From Gymnopilus junonius (Eukaryota > Basidiomycota > Agaricomycetes > Agaricales > Galerinaceae): 64,000 nucleotides of DNA. The translations under genes and the position numbers were made by a program. Shown piece after piece: positions 33,554 through 45,926 of this stretch. The stretch covers positions 62,001 to 126,000 of the forward strand of contig JADNYJ010000009.1 in assembly GCA_015501075.1 (NCBI GenBank), written 5' to 3'. Every line of letters starts with the position of its first letter. The first letter of the stretch is position 1. The notes under the pieces were generated by a model, which did not search any database, had not been told where the DNA came from, and worked only from the letters and a program-made list of their open reading frames with translations.

Positions 33554-35541
33554 TTAATGCGTCAAGGAAAGGGCACTCGAGCTTGATGCATCTTTCTTAT
33601 TCCTTTCTACACTCTTTTGCACTTCTTTGTCCCAATCGGTCCCGAGCCAGACAACACAATATTCGCCTAAGCCAACTAAGAAAAGAGCAATGACTTGCCC
33701 TGTATTTTCTTAAGAAAAAAATTTCGCCAAGGAACGAGCCCTCCTACCTATCCACAAGCCTTGAAGACCAAGGTCGTATTTGAAGGCCATAGTAATGCCC
33801 ATAGGAAGAGCCAGAATATAGTAAGCGATGATATTGAAAATAGCGCCGAGATGTTGACGTCCTAAGAGGTGGAGCACATGAAAACAGTTTCTTCAATATC
33901 ACAAGAAGCTTACCTTGACCCCGAAGAACGCCGCCGCAAGATCCTGCCAGACCATCTGCTACTTGAAAGGATGCAACAAGTGGCATAACCTTGCCGACAA
34001 GGTTGGCTACATCGGCATCGTCACTAAACAGAAAGCCGTAAATCTGGAATGTAATCTTCGTCAACCAGAAAAAAGACCGAGATGAAATGCTTACTGACAT
34101 CCTTTGACGCCAGCAAGACAGACATTACAGCGCTCCCCACGACCACACTCAAGAGTGCTGACGTATGAGCAGCAATCTTAGCACCTGAAGGGGAACGTGC
34201 TCCAATAAGGTTTCCAACCCTGGTGGAAGCCGCTATGCCGATTCCAAATGGAAGGGTGTTCAGAACTGCTCATATTAAAATGGGTAGGAGCTGAGAATAA
34301 AGAGTGGATATTGTATACATACTTTGGTCTGTAGTCATAATAATGGATTGGGCTGCGAGAGGAATTTCTCCCAAGCGTCCAGCAGCTAAAGCGACTATTT
34401 CAAATGCCGCCCTACAAGTGAAGCTCAATCAATATAACAATAACATGATCTCGATCTCACTTACCATTCTGTACCAACCATGAGAATCCCCGGCAATGCT
34501 AATTTGAGGAATTCTAGGCAACTGCCTAGATCGAGGACAGTAGAAACTTGTAATCCACCCCAAGTTCCGTTTCGCTGGTGGGCACTGGAAAATGATGTCA
34601 GGATTCCGAGGAATATGAAGCACAGCCAGTATGTGACTGAGACTGCGTATGGAGATCCAAGTAGGCCGAGCGGGGTGTAGTGCACAAAGAAAATATTCAA
34701 TGCGATATTAATGGGGAACACGATGATTAAGATAGTCGTAGAAGCTCCCATAATTCCTAATCATCTGTCAGTTAGAACTACGGCGAATAAATTGAAGATC
34801 TCGCCTTGACATTGAAGATATTTTTTAAGACTTTCAAAGCCGACGTAGCCCGGTGCTCCGATGATTAAAACGCGCAAAAACCGCTGGACATCCCTCGACA
34901 AAGGTGCCGGCTGGCCGAAAGCAAGCAAGACTGGTTCGATAAAGGCCCACAACAGGCAAACCGGGATAAGAAGGGTCCACAGAATGATAACGCATCGCTG
35001 GAAATGAATAGACAAGTCTGTCTTTCGGCTGCCACCTGTGAAAGACTGGGAACCAAGAGTATCAAGAGCGGTTGTTCCCCCAAGTGCGACGCACCATCCT
35101 GAGAAGCAAGTCGTGGGATCGACGTCATGGCAGTCAAAAACCGATGATCTACTCGCCAGTGACGAATGCGAGCATCAAGGAAAATGCCGCAACCGATAAC
35201 TCATTAGGCCCAAGGCGACCGACGATTACAATCGATGCTGTCTGGATAGAATTCTGTAGAATATAAGAAAGTATGACTGCGGTGTTCAGTAAATGAAATC
35301 GAGGAAGTGAGGGTCGAAGGTCGATACCTGGAATTGAATCCCAAAGCAGGGACGCAAAAAGCTTAAAATTGAAGTTGACCGCGCCGACTTGCCGGATGAC
35401 CCCTTCCGGATCCGGATGCTCTAGAAGGGTTGTGGACGACGAAGACGACGTAGCTTCAATAATTGTCGGTGAATATTCAAGGGCTGGAATATTGGCCAGT
35501 AACGGCGTCCTTTCTCTGGGAGAGTACGGGGGATCGGACAT
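33554..35541 (-). CDS. MATE-family efflux transporter
   Basis: Multidrug and toxic-compound extrusion carrier with about 12 TM helices, like yeast Erc1/YDR338C. The N-terminal cytosolic tail starts [19 protein letters not shown]. Membrane blocks follow: [20 protein letters not shown] and [17 protein letters not shown] (MATE motif 1). Then [24 protein letters not shown]-type [76 protein letters not shown] and [17 protein letters not shown] complete the repeat structure. The tail ends [13 protein letters not shown]. Substrate unknown. It is divergent from the agmatinase-like gene with a shared 0.5 kb promoter region. No frame break noted. Confidence 0.92.
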
Positions 35542-36059
35542 GATAAAGTGATGAGTCAGAGCGATCTGACGGGGCTAAATTTCATCGCGCTTTTTTATGG
35601 GCTCGAAAAATTGTCCATTTTTTCATCCTCCGCCAACATCCAATGAGACGGGTCCGTCGGTCCTCAGAGGAGCACCAAATTACCGGTAAAATGGATAGAT
35701 CTGGGTTTTTGGTTTTCAGGGCAACATGCTGTTACATATCACTTGACTCCCGGTGCAATCTTGTCGCTTCGTATCTCGATACTGTTCCAAACGGCAAAAC
35801 CTTATGGAGTCCATCACCTCAAGGCAAACACGACGCAGAATCGATCGCTATCTTGATTACTTGTTCCCGCTGTATTTTCATGCCGTCATCCTAAGACAAT
35901 GCTGACTGGTCATGAGGCAATCGCCTGTGTCACCCGAAGTTCTTTCGAGACTTTTTTCCCTCGATACAGGGGGTTTGAAATCCTCTTAAAAGGCCCTTTA
36001 TTCTCTGGAAAGCGCATTTTATCAGAGCACCAGACTTTTCTACTCGTTCTCCTCCGTCA
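35542..36059. other. Divergent promoter region, MATE and agmatinase-like genes
   Basis: A 518-bp region between two divergent start codons. I see no coding exon and no defined operator, only the expected promoter space for both. Confidence 0.45.
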
Positions 36060-37832
36060 ATGCGATATTCTGCCCTCTTTTGCGTAGGAGCGCTCGCCGT
36101 GTTGGTTAAAGGTCATGACGACCACCATGATCAAATCCCCCTAGACTATGTGCGTTTTCCCCAACCAATATTCCGTAGCAGTAATGAAGGTAAGATATAC
36201 GCCTCTTATGCGACTCACATTTTTAAACGCTTGGGCATCCAATGCAGTGACGGCCGATTCAATATTCTCGGGCATCACGACATTCGCGAAGCTCCCGTGG
36301 GTTCAGTGCCTTACGAAAGAACAGCATGTCGCGTTCGACATCGCTTTCATCGGCGCACCATTTGTGAGCGAACCTTTTGCATGCGGCATATCTTCTTCTT
36401 CATAAATACTGTTCAGGATACTGGAACCAGCTATAGACCTGGAGCCCGGTTTGGACCCGGTATGTCCATGGTGGACTTATTGTGCTCGGAGTCCCCCTCA
36501 CTCATTACACGCAGCCGGAATTCGAGCAGGCTCCCGGCGCCTCACTTTGTATGGCGGCTACAATGTTCCCCTTGAAGTTAATCCCTTCAAATCCGGGCTT
36601 AGGATCGTCGATTGTGGCGATATTCCAGTAACGTAAGTCACTAACACCTTAAATTCATGATCTCTTATTAAATCATGTCGGCAGACCATATGATAATAAG
36701 TTCGCAATCCAACAGATACAGGACGGCCATAAAGCGTTACTTCAGCGTGAAGCCTATTCACCTCTGGGCAATGACTCTGTCACTGGCGAGAGTCTAGTCC
36801 CCATTTCTCTCGATGGAAAGAACCATCCGAGAGTCATTACACTTGGTGGCGATCATACCATTGTCTTACCTCTGCTCAGGTCCATCCATTCCGCCTACGG
36901 ACCAATATCCGTTATTCATTTCGATTCTCATCTTGGTATGTTTATCGCAGGACCTATTATCTAACCAATATTGAACGGTTACATAGATACTTGGAAGCCT
37001 TCCGTCTTCGGAGGCGCACCTTCTGCCCAGGCTGCTATAAACCACGGAACTTACTTTTATTGGGCAAGCCAGGAGGGACTTATTAATAATGGCACATCCA
37101 TTGCAAGTCTTCCCATTCTATCAGTCCCCGTTTTCCATTTTGTTTCGGGGGACTTTCTTAAAAAGAGCCTTGATCCTAGTAAATTGATTGTTTTCCCAGC
37201 ACGGCGCTATAAGGACAACGCTATCGGGTCCAGAAGACTACGAGAACGATGATGGAGCGGGGTTTAAGCGAATTGAAGCGCGCGAAATCGACACTATAGG
37301 TAACAAGCTTATTCACCTGGTGGGTGTTCCAATCTGAAGAGCATTGATTTCTAGGGACAGATGGAATTATTAAAAAGATACGCGAAACAGTGGGAGATGG
37401 CCCCGTTTATTTGTCGATTGACGTGAGGACTTTTTTGTGAAACCTTCATATTTCCTAACGCAGACAACCGTTGGCAGATCGATTCCATAGATCCAGCCTT
37501 CGCACCAGCTACTGGTACGCCAGAAACGGGCGGTTGGTCTACCCGAGAACTTCGTACCATTTTGAGGGGCCTGGATGGCCTTCATATCGTCTCGGCAGAT
37601 ATCGTGGAGGTTGCACCGGCTTATGACACAAACGCCGAATTGACAACTATGGTATGTGGCGTACACATCTCGGATCAGCCCTTTTTTGAACTTGGCATTG
37701 TACAGGCTGCCGCAGATGTATGTTAGGCCAACGTTTCATTCCCCCCTTTTTCTTATCTTTTTTCAGGTCTTATTCGAGGTGTTGAGTGTCATGGCAAAGA
37801 CTCCTTTAGGTAATGTCGCGGTGGGTAGATAA
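36060..37832 (+). CDS. Secreted agmatinase/arginase-family ureohydrolase
   Basis: Dinuclear Mn enzyme family that hydrolyses agmatine or guanidino substrates to urea plus an amine. The start MRYSALFCVGALAVLVKG is a clear signal peptide, so the protein is extracellular or vacuolar. Family motifs in order: IAFIGAPFDTGTSYRPGARF, GIRAGSRRL, ITLGGDHTIVLPLLRSI (metal His), VIHFDSHLDTWKP (Asp/His/Asp ligands), YLSIDIDSIDPAFAPATGTP (Asp pair) and GLHIVSADIVEVAPAYD. All metal ligands are present. The histidine-containing loop near 37198 reads HGAIRTTLSG, where other members have HAGIR. The end LGNVAVGR is at the stop. Introns are short. The signal peptide and context fit use of external polyamine precursors as nitrogen source; substrate is inferred. 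Confidence 0.9.
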
Positions 37833-38374
37833 TCCGAGTCGGCCTCCAACGGATCACAAGGGCCCCAATTTGCGCTTACGCCAATTATCCTTTTTTCAAA
37901 ATTTGTTTCGTCTATTCAGTTGGTTATCTCCTTATATTTTTTGAATGCTTTGGCATATCTATCATATCTATCATGTTTTACAAATGGAATACCGGATAAT
38001 GTGCATTTCCAATTTCCACTATCACTATCACTATCACTATCACTATCACAAGAGTTTTATTGCTTAACCTTTTGTCACTCGATCACGATCCCGCAGAAAT
38101 AATCAATATCAAGTGAACGTTCCACACAATCTACGGTCTAATCTCGCTTAAAATATGCATCAGGAATAAGTTCTCTATAGATGAGAAGAAGGATTATTGA
38201 CTTGTGGCAGTAATTTCCTCGTTCATGCCTTTCTAATAAAAATATCTCTTACGAACTACAGACCTAGGGAAATGAGACTCTATTTGTGCCTAAGCCTTGC
38301 GTTAAGACTTAGATAGCCGATGATAGAAGAATGTAGATCTAGTTCTTCTTGTCCCTCTTCCCTAGCTGTAGACC
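37833..38374. other. Convergent 3' intergenic region
   Basis: This lies between the 3' ends of the agmatinase-like gene and the APC permease. Apart from the CACTAT microsatellite I see nothing. Confidence 0.45.
38017..38049 (+). repeat. (CACTAT)5.5 microsatellite
   Basis: Five and a half perfect hexamer copies lie in the 3' intergenic region. It is probably length-polymorphic, with no sign of function. Confidence 0.9.
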
Positions 38375-40421
38375 TCACTCTTTAATAGAAGTTGTGGGAG
38401 TATCATCCACATTTCTAACGGGACCACGGAACCATTTTCGGGCTGAGAACACCCAGGAGATGGACGCGAAGATAAAGACCGCCATAATTATTACAACCGA
38501 ATAATCTAATAGCGGAGTCAATATTTTTAAAACCATAATTTTTACGGAGTCACCACTCACTCATTTCCTGGGCGTTCGTTAATTGACCGGGAGGGAAGAA
38601 TAGCATGACAATGATGAAAGACACCCATGCCACGGCGATAGCACCGACAGGTACCGCCCAACGTCCCAAACTAAATGGACCAGGAGCTAATCTATTTCTT
38701 CCCGATGTGATACGAAGGAAGATTGGAGTGGCGTAAGACGTATACAGTCCTATGACAGAGGATCTTCGAAATAATCTTCAGCATGGAGAGCCAATGAATC
38801 CGACTTTGAAATATAATGCATACCCTGCGAGAGACGTCAATGCGGTCTCTGAGAATCCAAGGACACCGCAAACAGCCGAAGCGCCAATGACGAACCATAC
38901 TGCATTAACTGGGGTTTGTGTATAATGGTTCATCTTCTTCCACAGACGAGAACCAGGCAGAGCATTGTCACGGGCAAAGGCAAAGACCACACGAGATGCA
39001 TCCACCGCTTGTGCGGCTCCAGTAACGTACTTTTACTATCGGTAAGTAAATCGTTCAAGTCATACGAGAGTTGCAATTTACTTGAACCACAATGATCAAA
39101 GACCAAATAGCCAACATTCCACGTTTGCCCAAAACGTTCAAGAATACTTGACCCATTGGAAGGGGAAGGTCGGAACCAAGAATATCGCTTACTGATGGTA
39201 TAGCAAATGAAGTCGCTATGAGCAGTAGCCAGCCCAGGGTCGCCGTTCCGATGACGGAAACTATGATGGCGATAGGGGCTGAATGAGCGGCATTCGCAGT
39301 CTCTTCGGAGATGTGGGCAGCAGAATCGTCTGCAATGATAATTTGTAAAGTTGCTATGAAAGGTTAATCGACTCACAGCCTGTCAATGTCCACATAGGTG
39401 ATGTGAAAGCCAGCATGAAGGTCCATCCATCTAAATATGTTGAGTGGGTACCAACCAGATGCCATGAAACTAACGCACCATTAGCCCAGCCTGAATTATT
39501 CTCGAACAACGTAAAGGCATCAGAGGTGGAAGCTCTATTGCCATCGGAAAGAACAAGTAAAGATACGATGGCCGCGATAGACGTGCCCACTGTTGAAAAT
39601 CAGAATCATGTACTGAGAGCATAGAGAGTTATACTTTCCAGTGATGAGGACGTAAAAAAGGTTCAACCGGGCAAGGATGCTCGTGGCCGAGGAGCAGACA
39701 ATTCCATGGGAAAACAGGATGGCCAGGAGAATGCCATAGGTTGCTCCAGCAGAAAGGACCACGGCACCATCTGTGCTCACAGCTATCGCTGTTGTGATCA
39801 TCTGAGCACAAGTGAAATCGATTCCGCAGACCAGTGTCACCTGCCCCGTTACATTGGCCCAGCCTGTAATCCAGCTGGCCAACGGAGCATATTTGGGAGG
39901 AGCTAGTCTTGACGAAAAGTAATAGAGCCCGGCGCTTGTTCTGGAAATAATGTTTTGGGTCACATTTCTATCTTTGACTAGTCTGCACTTACGGCATCGA
40001 GGAAGCCATTTCTGCCATGGAAAGAGCAACAAACATCACGAAGCAGCAAGGAATGAGCCACCCAAACACCATGCCTACATGACCACCTGACGAAGAAAGC
40101 ATATTAGACTACCGAAAAGGATCAGGTTCACAGAGTTTTCCAACCATTGACAAGTCCAAACGACAGGGTTGAGGAGACACTTGCAATGACGCCCATAATA
40201 GAAAATGCAAAGCAAACCGTCTCTAAGAGCTGTATAGCACCATCTTCAGCCACGACAAAAAACTGTAATTCATTAAACCAGCTCACAGAGAATTCGCGAC
40301 GGAATTCGCTCTTATACCCCAGCTCTGCCAGCTTCGCATTATCGGCGCGTATGATCGATTCCGTGTCAGAATGTACGACCGTGACAACTTGAGTATCCGT
40401 CTTCTCAGAATCATAGCCCAT
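38375..40421 (-). CDS. APC-family amino-acid/GABA permease
   Basis: Proton-coupled transporter of the amino acid/choline (ACT) branch, like yeast Uga4 and Hnm1. The start MGYDSEKTDTQVVTVVHSDT precedes the conserved LAELGYKSEFRREFS. TM1 follows (VCFAFSIMGVIASVSSTLSF) with GLVNGGHVGMVFGWLIPCC, then AEMASSMPTSAGLYYFSSRL (the family block). Later come WITGWANVTGQVTL, TFMLAFTSPMWTLTGYDSAA followed by HISEETANAA, and SRVVFAFARDNALPGSRLWK. RNRLAPGPFSLGRWAVPVGA precedes the last TMs and a short cytosolic tail. About 11-12 TM helices, full length, frame intact where checked. Substrate (GABA, polyamine or choline) is not determinable from sequence alone. It is divergent from the deacetylase gene. Confidence 0.92.
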
Positions 40422-41086
40422 GGCTCAATAATCTTCGAAATCTCGAGAAGCGGAAGAGTCCAAGAGGGTGTAAGAAAAGAAAAGCAACCATCACCGGGCA
40501 CTGTTCCTTGACACATAGTTTCGGGCACAGAATAGACCCATTGGAGCAGGAATAAATAAACACTAGGTGATATCCATAGATCGAACTTCCAGGCAAGAGC
40601 TTCATTGGTCGATAGCAGGGGAGAAGCAAACTGCTTTGGGAAAACACGACGTGCACCAACTATCACGTGATCGTCAAGACAAGGTCTAAAATTAGACTTA
40701 CTCACAGAATTGGCAAAGATAAACAAAAGATATCGATAAAGGTGATTAGAAGAAAGTTTGCTCAGATAAACATTCAATCGATGACACTGGTAGAGGTGAT
40801 GGTAATACTCTCTTGTTCATGGTCGCAGAGAGCTTAGGTCGATCAAGAACCGTACGCCTGAACCCTGTACGTAACCTGTCACTCTGCCACAGCAGCATTA
40901 CATGCGAAACGTGGTAATTTACCAGGGAAAAATTGGCTTTCGCGTGCTCGCTTTATATTGTCACAGGAGGTCGTGTAATGCCTAGACTCGAATTAGGTAT
41001 GGGTGTCCTATCCATCGGGCATTACGGATTTTTCTGGCGTGGCATATTAGAGGACATGTCATCGTCATATCTACCCCCATCTTTCA
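40422..41086. other. Divergent promoter region, permease and deacetylase
   Basis: This is the promoter space between two divergent starts. An antisense open frame (40777-40283) overlaps exon 1 of the permease and is a shadow. I see no clear motif. Confidence 0.4.
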
Positions 41087-42719
41087 ATGCCTGCCAAACG
41101 AGTACTAATTGGCTTTGGGGTAGATGTGGACGCAGTCGCCGGATGGTAAGTGCTTTTGATCAGCTGCGCATTCGTGAAACCTTGCTGATTACAAATGACC
41201 CGCTTCTCAGGCTTGGGTCCTATGGTGGAGAAGACTCGCCGTTGGACATCTCCCGGGTGTGGTTCGTGCATTCGGAATATTGATTTAATTCTAATAGACG
41301 TTCTCAGGGGATGTACGCCGGAGAGGTGGGCGTTCCTCGCTTACTCAACTTGTTCAAGAAATATGGAATCAAGACCACTTGGTTCGTACCTGGTAAATCA
41401 GTTGCGTTCCTGGTGATATTGCTCCTTGACTAAATTACGATATAGGCCACAGCTTGGAAACTTTTCCCGAACAAATGCAAAAAGTCCGTGATGCGGGTCA
41501 TGAATTGTAAGCTTATCACAGCAATGTCCTGGATGATAACAAACGACAGTCGACACAGGGGTCTTCATGGATACTCACATGAGGTCTTTTGATCAAATTT
41601 CTTTCTAAAAATGACTAAAGCGTATTGTCAGAATCCTGTGGCTATGACTGTTCAACAGCAGAAAGATATTCTTGAGCATACACACAATCTACTGACGGAA
41701 TTTAACTTTGGCGTGCCGCCGAAGGTCAGGTCACTTGCAAATAACTGTTCTGTTGTTTGACTGGACTATAATTAATAGGGTAGTGTTGCCCCATGGTGGG
41801 AGACTAGTAAAGAAGGAACTGAATTATTGCTTGACAAAGGAATCGAATATGGTTTGCAATTTCCTCATTAATTTCGTGCCCGATTGTCCTTATTCCATAA
41901 TAGATCATTCCAGCATGGCTCACGAGTGAGTCTTCAACTGCTTCAGCATGAATGCATACCATAGCTCTTTGAGACAGCTGTCAGGCATATTATATGAGAG
42001 ATGCTGACTCCTGGACCAAAATCGACTACTCAGCAAAAGCAGAAACGTGGATGAAACCCCTCAGGAAGGGTAACGAGACGGGACTTGTATGTATTCCTGC
42101 AAACTGGTCAGTCAACGATTAGTTCGGGGATATCGATTATTTAATTCTTACTTCAAAGGTATCTGGATGACTTGCCCCCTATGATGTAAGTTAGATGCGC
42201 AGGTGCTTATGAAAAGGTCAAGTCTCCTCATCATTTCCCAGGTTTATAAAATCGAGCTCCAATTCCCATGGCTGGGTCAACTCAAGAGATGTAGAGCAGC
42301 TCTGGAAAGACACGTTTTCCTATTGCTATAGGTATGACAGGCGCTATTGTTTGGCATTTAGGTCTTCTTATTACGCTTGTGATAGAGAAGAAGAAGAATT
42401 CATATTCCCCATCACTATTCATCCCGACGTGAGCGGGTAAGTGAAGTTCGATTTTTAAGCAGGATATGTCTTTTCATTGTTTAACACCCAATAGTCGTCC
42501 ACATGTTCTTCTCATGCTGGTGGGATTAATACATTTTAACAAATATATTCTTATGACAATTCTAACGTTGTATTATTCCAGGAACGATTTATTGAATGGG
42601 TAAACCGTCATGAAAATGTTCAGTGGGTGCCTATGATAGAAATGGCTCGCGATTTTAGATTGAAGAAAAAGCCAACGCCGGGCGCGAAAATGCCAGCGGG
42701 ATATAAGCAAGATATTTAG
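41087..42719 (+). CDS. Polysaccharide-deacetylase superfamily (NodB fold) hydrolase
   Basis: Metal-dependent carbohydrate-esterase-4 type fold of the PgdA/PuuE-like branch. That branch acts on peptidoglycan, allantoin, cyclic imides or chitin-like substrates, so the reaction is open. The start [20 protein letters not shown] carries the metal-binding Asp pair. It continues [20 protein letters not shown] and [13 protein letters not shown] (the H-x3-H metal ligands). Then come [49 protein letters not shown] and [20 protein letters not shown], ending MPAGYKQDI. There is no signal peptide, which argues for a cytosolic imidase/allantoinase-like role rather than cell-wall chitin deacetylation. About eight short introns. 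Divergent from the permease. Confidence 0.88.
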
Positions 42720-43098
42720 TGTTATAAATTTATACCAGTTCTCCTTTTCGTTTATTTGCATCCTTAAGATTCGTCAATCTTTCGAGACTGAAGCAAGCGA
42801 GAAAATAATATTAACATGGGACTTGAGACTGCTGGGAAGGCCATATGTACCCCACTTGATTAAGTTCACTAGCGCATGATCTGAAAGCAATTTAAAGGTC
42901 ACAATTCTTCCAATAACGTCAATCTAGAAGCTTGCCCAGTTATAGATTATTATACCATTGCCAACGGGCGTAGGCGCCACAACGCTTGGTGATGGGGGAG
43001 AGAGAATGCTATTTTTGGATATTGACCTACATTTCCGGCATCCCAATTAGCCGAGAGACCGGAGATCCCCCCCACGACGTATTCACGACATCTCAAGA
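42720..43098. other. Intergenic region
   Basis: This lies between the deacetylase stop and the next start in the same direction. I see no gene or motif beyond a likely promoter for the esterase. Confidence 0.4.
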
Positions 43099-45324
43099 AT
43101 GCAGCCATTATCAATGAACATCCAGCCTAGAAGTCAGGTGAGTGCATTCAGAGTCCGAGGACCCTTGGGTTCGTTGATCAGATTCTCAACTCCAGCACTA
43201 TCTCTTCTCATGCCTGGGGCACATTTGCACGATGAACTGGCCAGTAACCCTGCTAGGGTGACAGTCGACACAGCTTTTGGGCCTATCGCAGGAGGCAGAG
43301 CGACGAACGGCTCCGTAGTCTTCTTGGGTATGACATTGACAACTCTGAAGTGGATTACAACCCCTATCTGACTGAGGGGGATGCAGAGGTTCCGTACGCT
43401 CTGCCTCCTGGTCGTTTTGAAGATCCGGTTGCACTACCAAAAGAATATCGTTATGAGCTAAAGGAATACATTCGAGAAAGCGCATGTTCGTACTGCGTAT
43501 CACAGAATGTGATCCTTGCCATTGTTTACATTTTTCTGTCATTCAGATGCCGTACAGCCTTTGAATGACGGACAAAGTGCAGGTACTTTTCTGATACTTT
43601 TCGGTACCGTCCATGACGCGATCTATATTTCTTTTCTCCTTGTGAAGCCACACCATTCGAAGATAAAGTGGGATATGGAAAGCCTTCTGAGAACCCGTAC
43701 GATGACATCTCGTTTGAAAACGAGTTTCTTTCTAAGCTTCTGACATATTCTAGACTGTTTCTGAACATTGCCATACCCCCCTCGTTCCCCGAAAAAAAGG
43801 GATTTCCAGTGAGGATCTATATTCATGGAGGGTGAGTTCTTCTTTTTGCCGTCTTACCCGTGTTCTCACTCGCGTGGTATGGTACGTTATTTAAGATTCC
43901 TTCAATTCGGCTCGCCGCATTCACTGGGATCTCAAGCGCAGCATGTAGCTGCTGAGCGCTCGGAGATCTGGGTCAACGTGGGATACAGATTATCGGCCTT
44001 TGGGTTTATAGCCAGCGATAGACACAAGCTCACTGGGAATTATGGTTTTAAAGATCAATGGACGGCCCTCGAATGGATTAAAGAAAACATCGAGGCGTTC
44101 GGAGGTTCGGTGGTTGCAGTAATATCATCGCTGACACTGACTATTTTTTACAGGCAATACAAATGACATCCAGCTGACAGGACTGTCTGCAGGTAGTCTC
44201 GTGAACATAATATGTTTTGGTATTTGTCCTTACGGCGGATGCAGGCGCACATTCAGTCCACCAACTATTACATCACGCTTCTATTCTCTCAGATGGAATA
44301 CAAGCACCGTTTCATTCCGCTATCCTGCAGTCGAATGCTATTTTGTTCGTGATCGTAATCGTCTATCTTGCCGGATCGCTCAGCTTATCTCCCGACAGAA
44401 CTGACCCCAAAACACCTTTTGAACTTCAACCCCAATTCAACGCTCTTTGTATTGCACTGGGATTAGATCCAAATGCACCCGACGTGCTATCAGTTCTCAA
44501 GAATCCCGATGAAGTGCCTTGGAAGTCTATTACAAAGGTTATTGAAACTGATAGCTTAGGAAAATTTGGTACATTCCGTGCATGTCTATCCAGTGATTGG
44601 GTATCCGTAGACCCAGGTCCTATGGAGTGGCAGAGATCTGGTGGGTTAGCTCGTGGCCTGACATCTCACGGAGTTCGCAGCATCGTTATTGGAGACCTCA
44701 CGGAAGAATGGTACCTATACTCCATCGCTCATCCAATTAATGGACCTCAGGACATCCTTCCGAACTTGGAACGGTATTTCCCTACTCAATTTTCAGAAGC
44801 CTTGATAAAACAATTTCCTCAGCTTCCAGCCAATGCTGGTAGCGAAGAAAGCGCCAGGCTATATGGTGACATTTTGAGCATAGCTCAAGTTCATCTTCCT
44901 ATTCGATTACTGGCCAAGGATATGGAATCGACTGGTTATCCTATCTTGAGGTATGAAATTCGGTGGACGCCAGAACAATTTCGTCCCTTAGGTCAGACTC
45001 CTTGCACGAATTTAATTCAGTACATTTATTCCCATTCATAGGTTATGTGACACATGGATGCGATAGGGTCTTGTGGTCGCTGAGAACACCGGCTCTGGGA
45101 CCTGACCAAATTGACGTCGCAAAGAAATGGTTGGACAGGATATCCGAGGAGGTCAAAAGATGAATTCTGGCAAATCTGTCCACAACAGTCGACACATGAT
45201 CACTTTGAAGGAGGACAAGACCATCGACTGGACATTGGACGAAAAGTGGAAAGAGCTTATGAAGCTTGAGGGTCTGTTGGAGGCGAGAAGAAATAAGATT
45301 GGCGTGTCTAGTCCTACTTTATAA
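43099..45324 (+). CDS. Type-B carboxylesterase/lipase-like alpha/beta-hydrolase
   Basis: Serine esterase. The start may be 43099 or, more simply, MPGAHLHDELASNPARVTVD at 43210. Blocks: VDTAFGPIAGGRATNGSVVF, EVPYALPPGRFEDPV, FPVRIYIHGG (oxyanion loop) and EIWVNVGYRLSAFGF. DQWTALEWIKENIEAFGGN precedes LTGLSA|GAHSVHQLLHHAS (GxSxG, split by an intron after GLSA; nucleophile Ser). SIVIGDLTEEWYLYSIAHP probably gives the acid, and YVTHGCDRVLW the catalytic His. It is divergent from classical cholinesterase-type enzymes and lacks a clear signal peptide. The 3' end is frame-shifted near 45156-45159: one more A in that run would join RISEEVK to MNSGKSVHN and the final KEDKTIDWTLDEKWKELM. Substrate unknown. 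Confidence 0.87.
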
Positions 45325-45926
45325 ACTCTATTTAAAGAGTGTCGACATTTATACATATATACAATTTCCCTTCATGTAGTCGGGCCAGGCCAGAAGTCTC
45401 CAACAAATCTTTGCAAGTTGGCAGAAATGAGTTTCCAGAGTCGGAATAATCGGAAGCTCAGATGGTCAACCAAAGGGTAACCTGGATAAGTATATATCAT
45501 TATGTTTGGAGGCGGGGTCACGATCTCTGGAAGGTATAGGGATGGATTAGAAAGTCATAGAGATTTAAGACCTGACAAAACGAAGAAAGAAGGGTGGAGG
45601 CCTCGTAGTTAAAAGAATAAATTCAGAAAATTAAATTGGCCCACGGTCCTTGGTACTTACCTACTCCATTTGGTAAAATTTCCTTGTTTTGTGTGGTGTT
45701 GATCGATCGCAGCCTTTAACACACTATCTACACCTTCCTCATCAAATGCTGGGATCTTCAACGACCCTTCCAAGTCTAATTATAAAAACGTACAAAACCT
45801 AGTAAAAAAAACCACCTCGATGAAAAAGAAAGAGAAAGGAGAGATACGTAGCCAACGAAGGCGGCGGGTGAGATATACGATAAACGTGAGAGTCTAATGG
45901 AGAAAAAAAAATAAAAAGAAGGGTCC
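45325..45926. other. Convergent 3' intergenic region
   Basis: This separates the 3' ends of the esterase and DGAT2 genes. It is AT-rich, with no supported gene. Confidence 0.45.

Noticed and set aside
38017..38049. CRISPR-like or regulatory repeat array
   Set aside because: It is a simple hexamer microsatellite without spacers, in a eukaryotic 3' intergenic region.
33554..45324. Secondary-metabolite biosynthetic cluster
   Set aside because: There is no backbone enzyme (PKS, NRPS, terpene cyclase) and no cluster transcription factor; only transporters and hydrolases are present.
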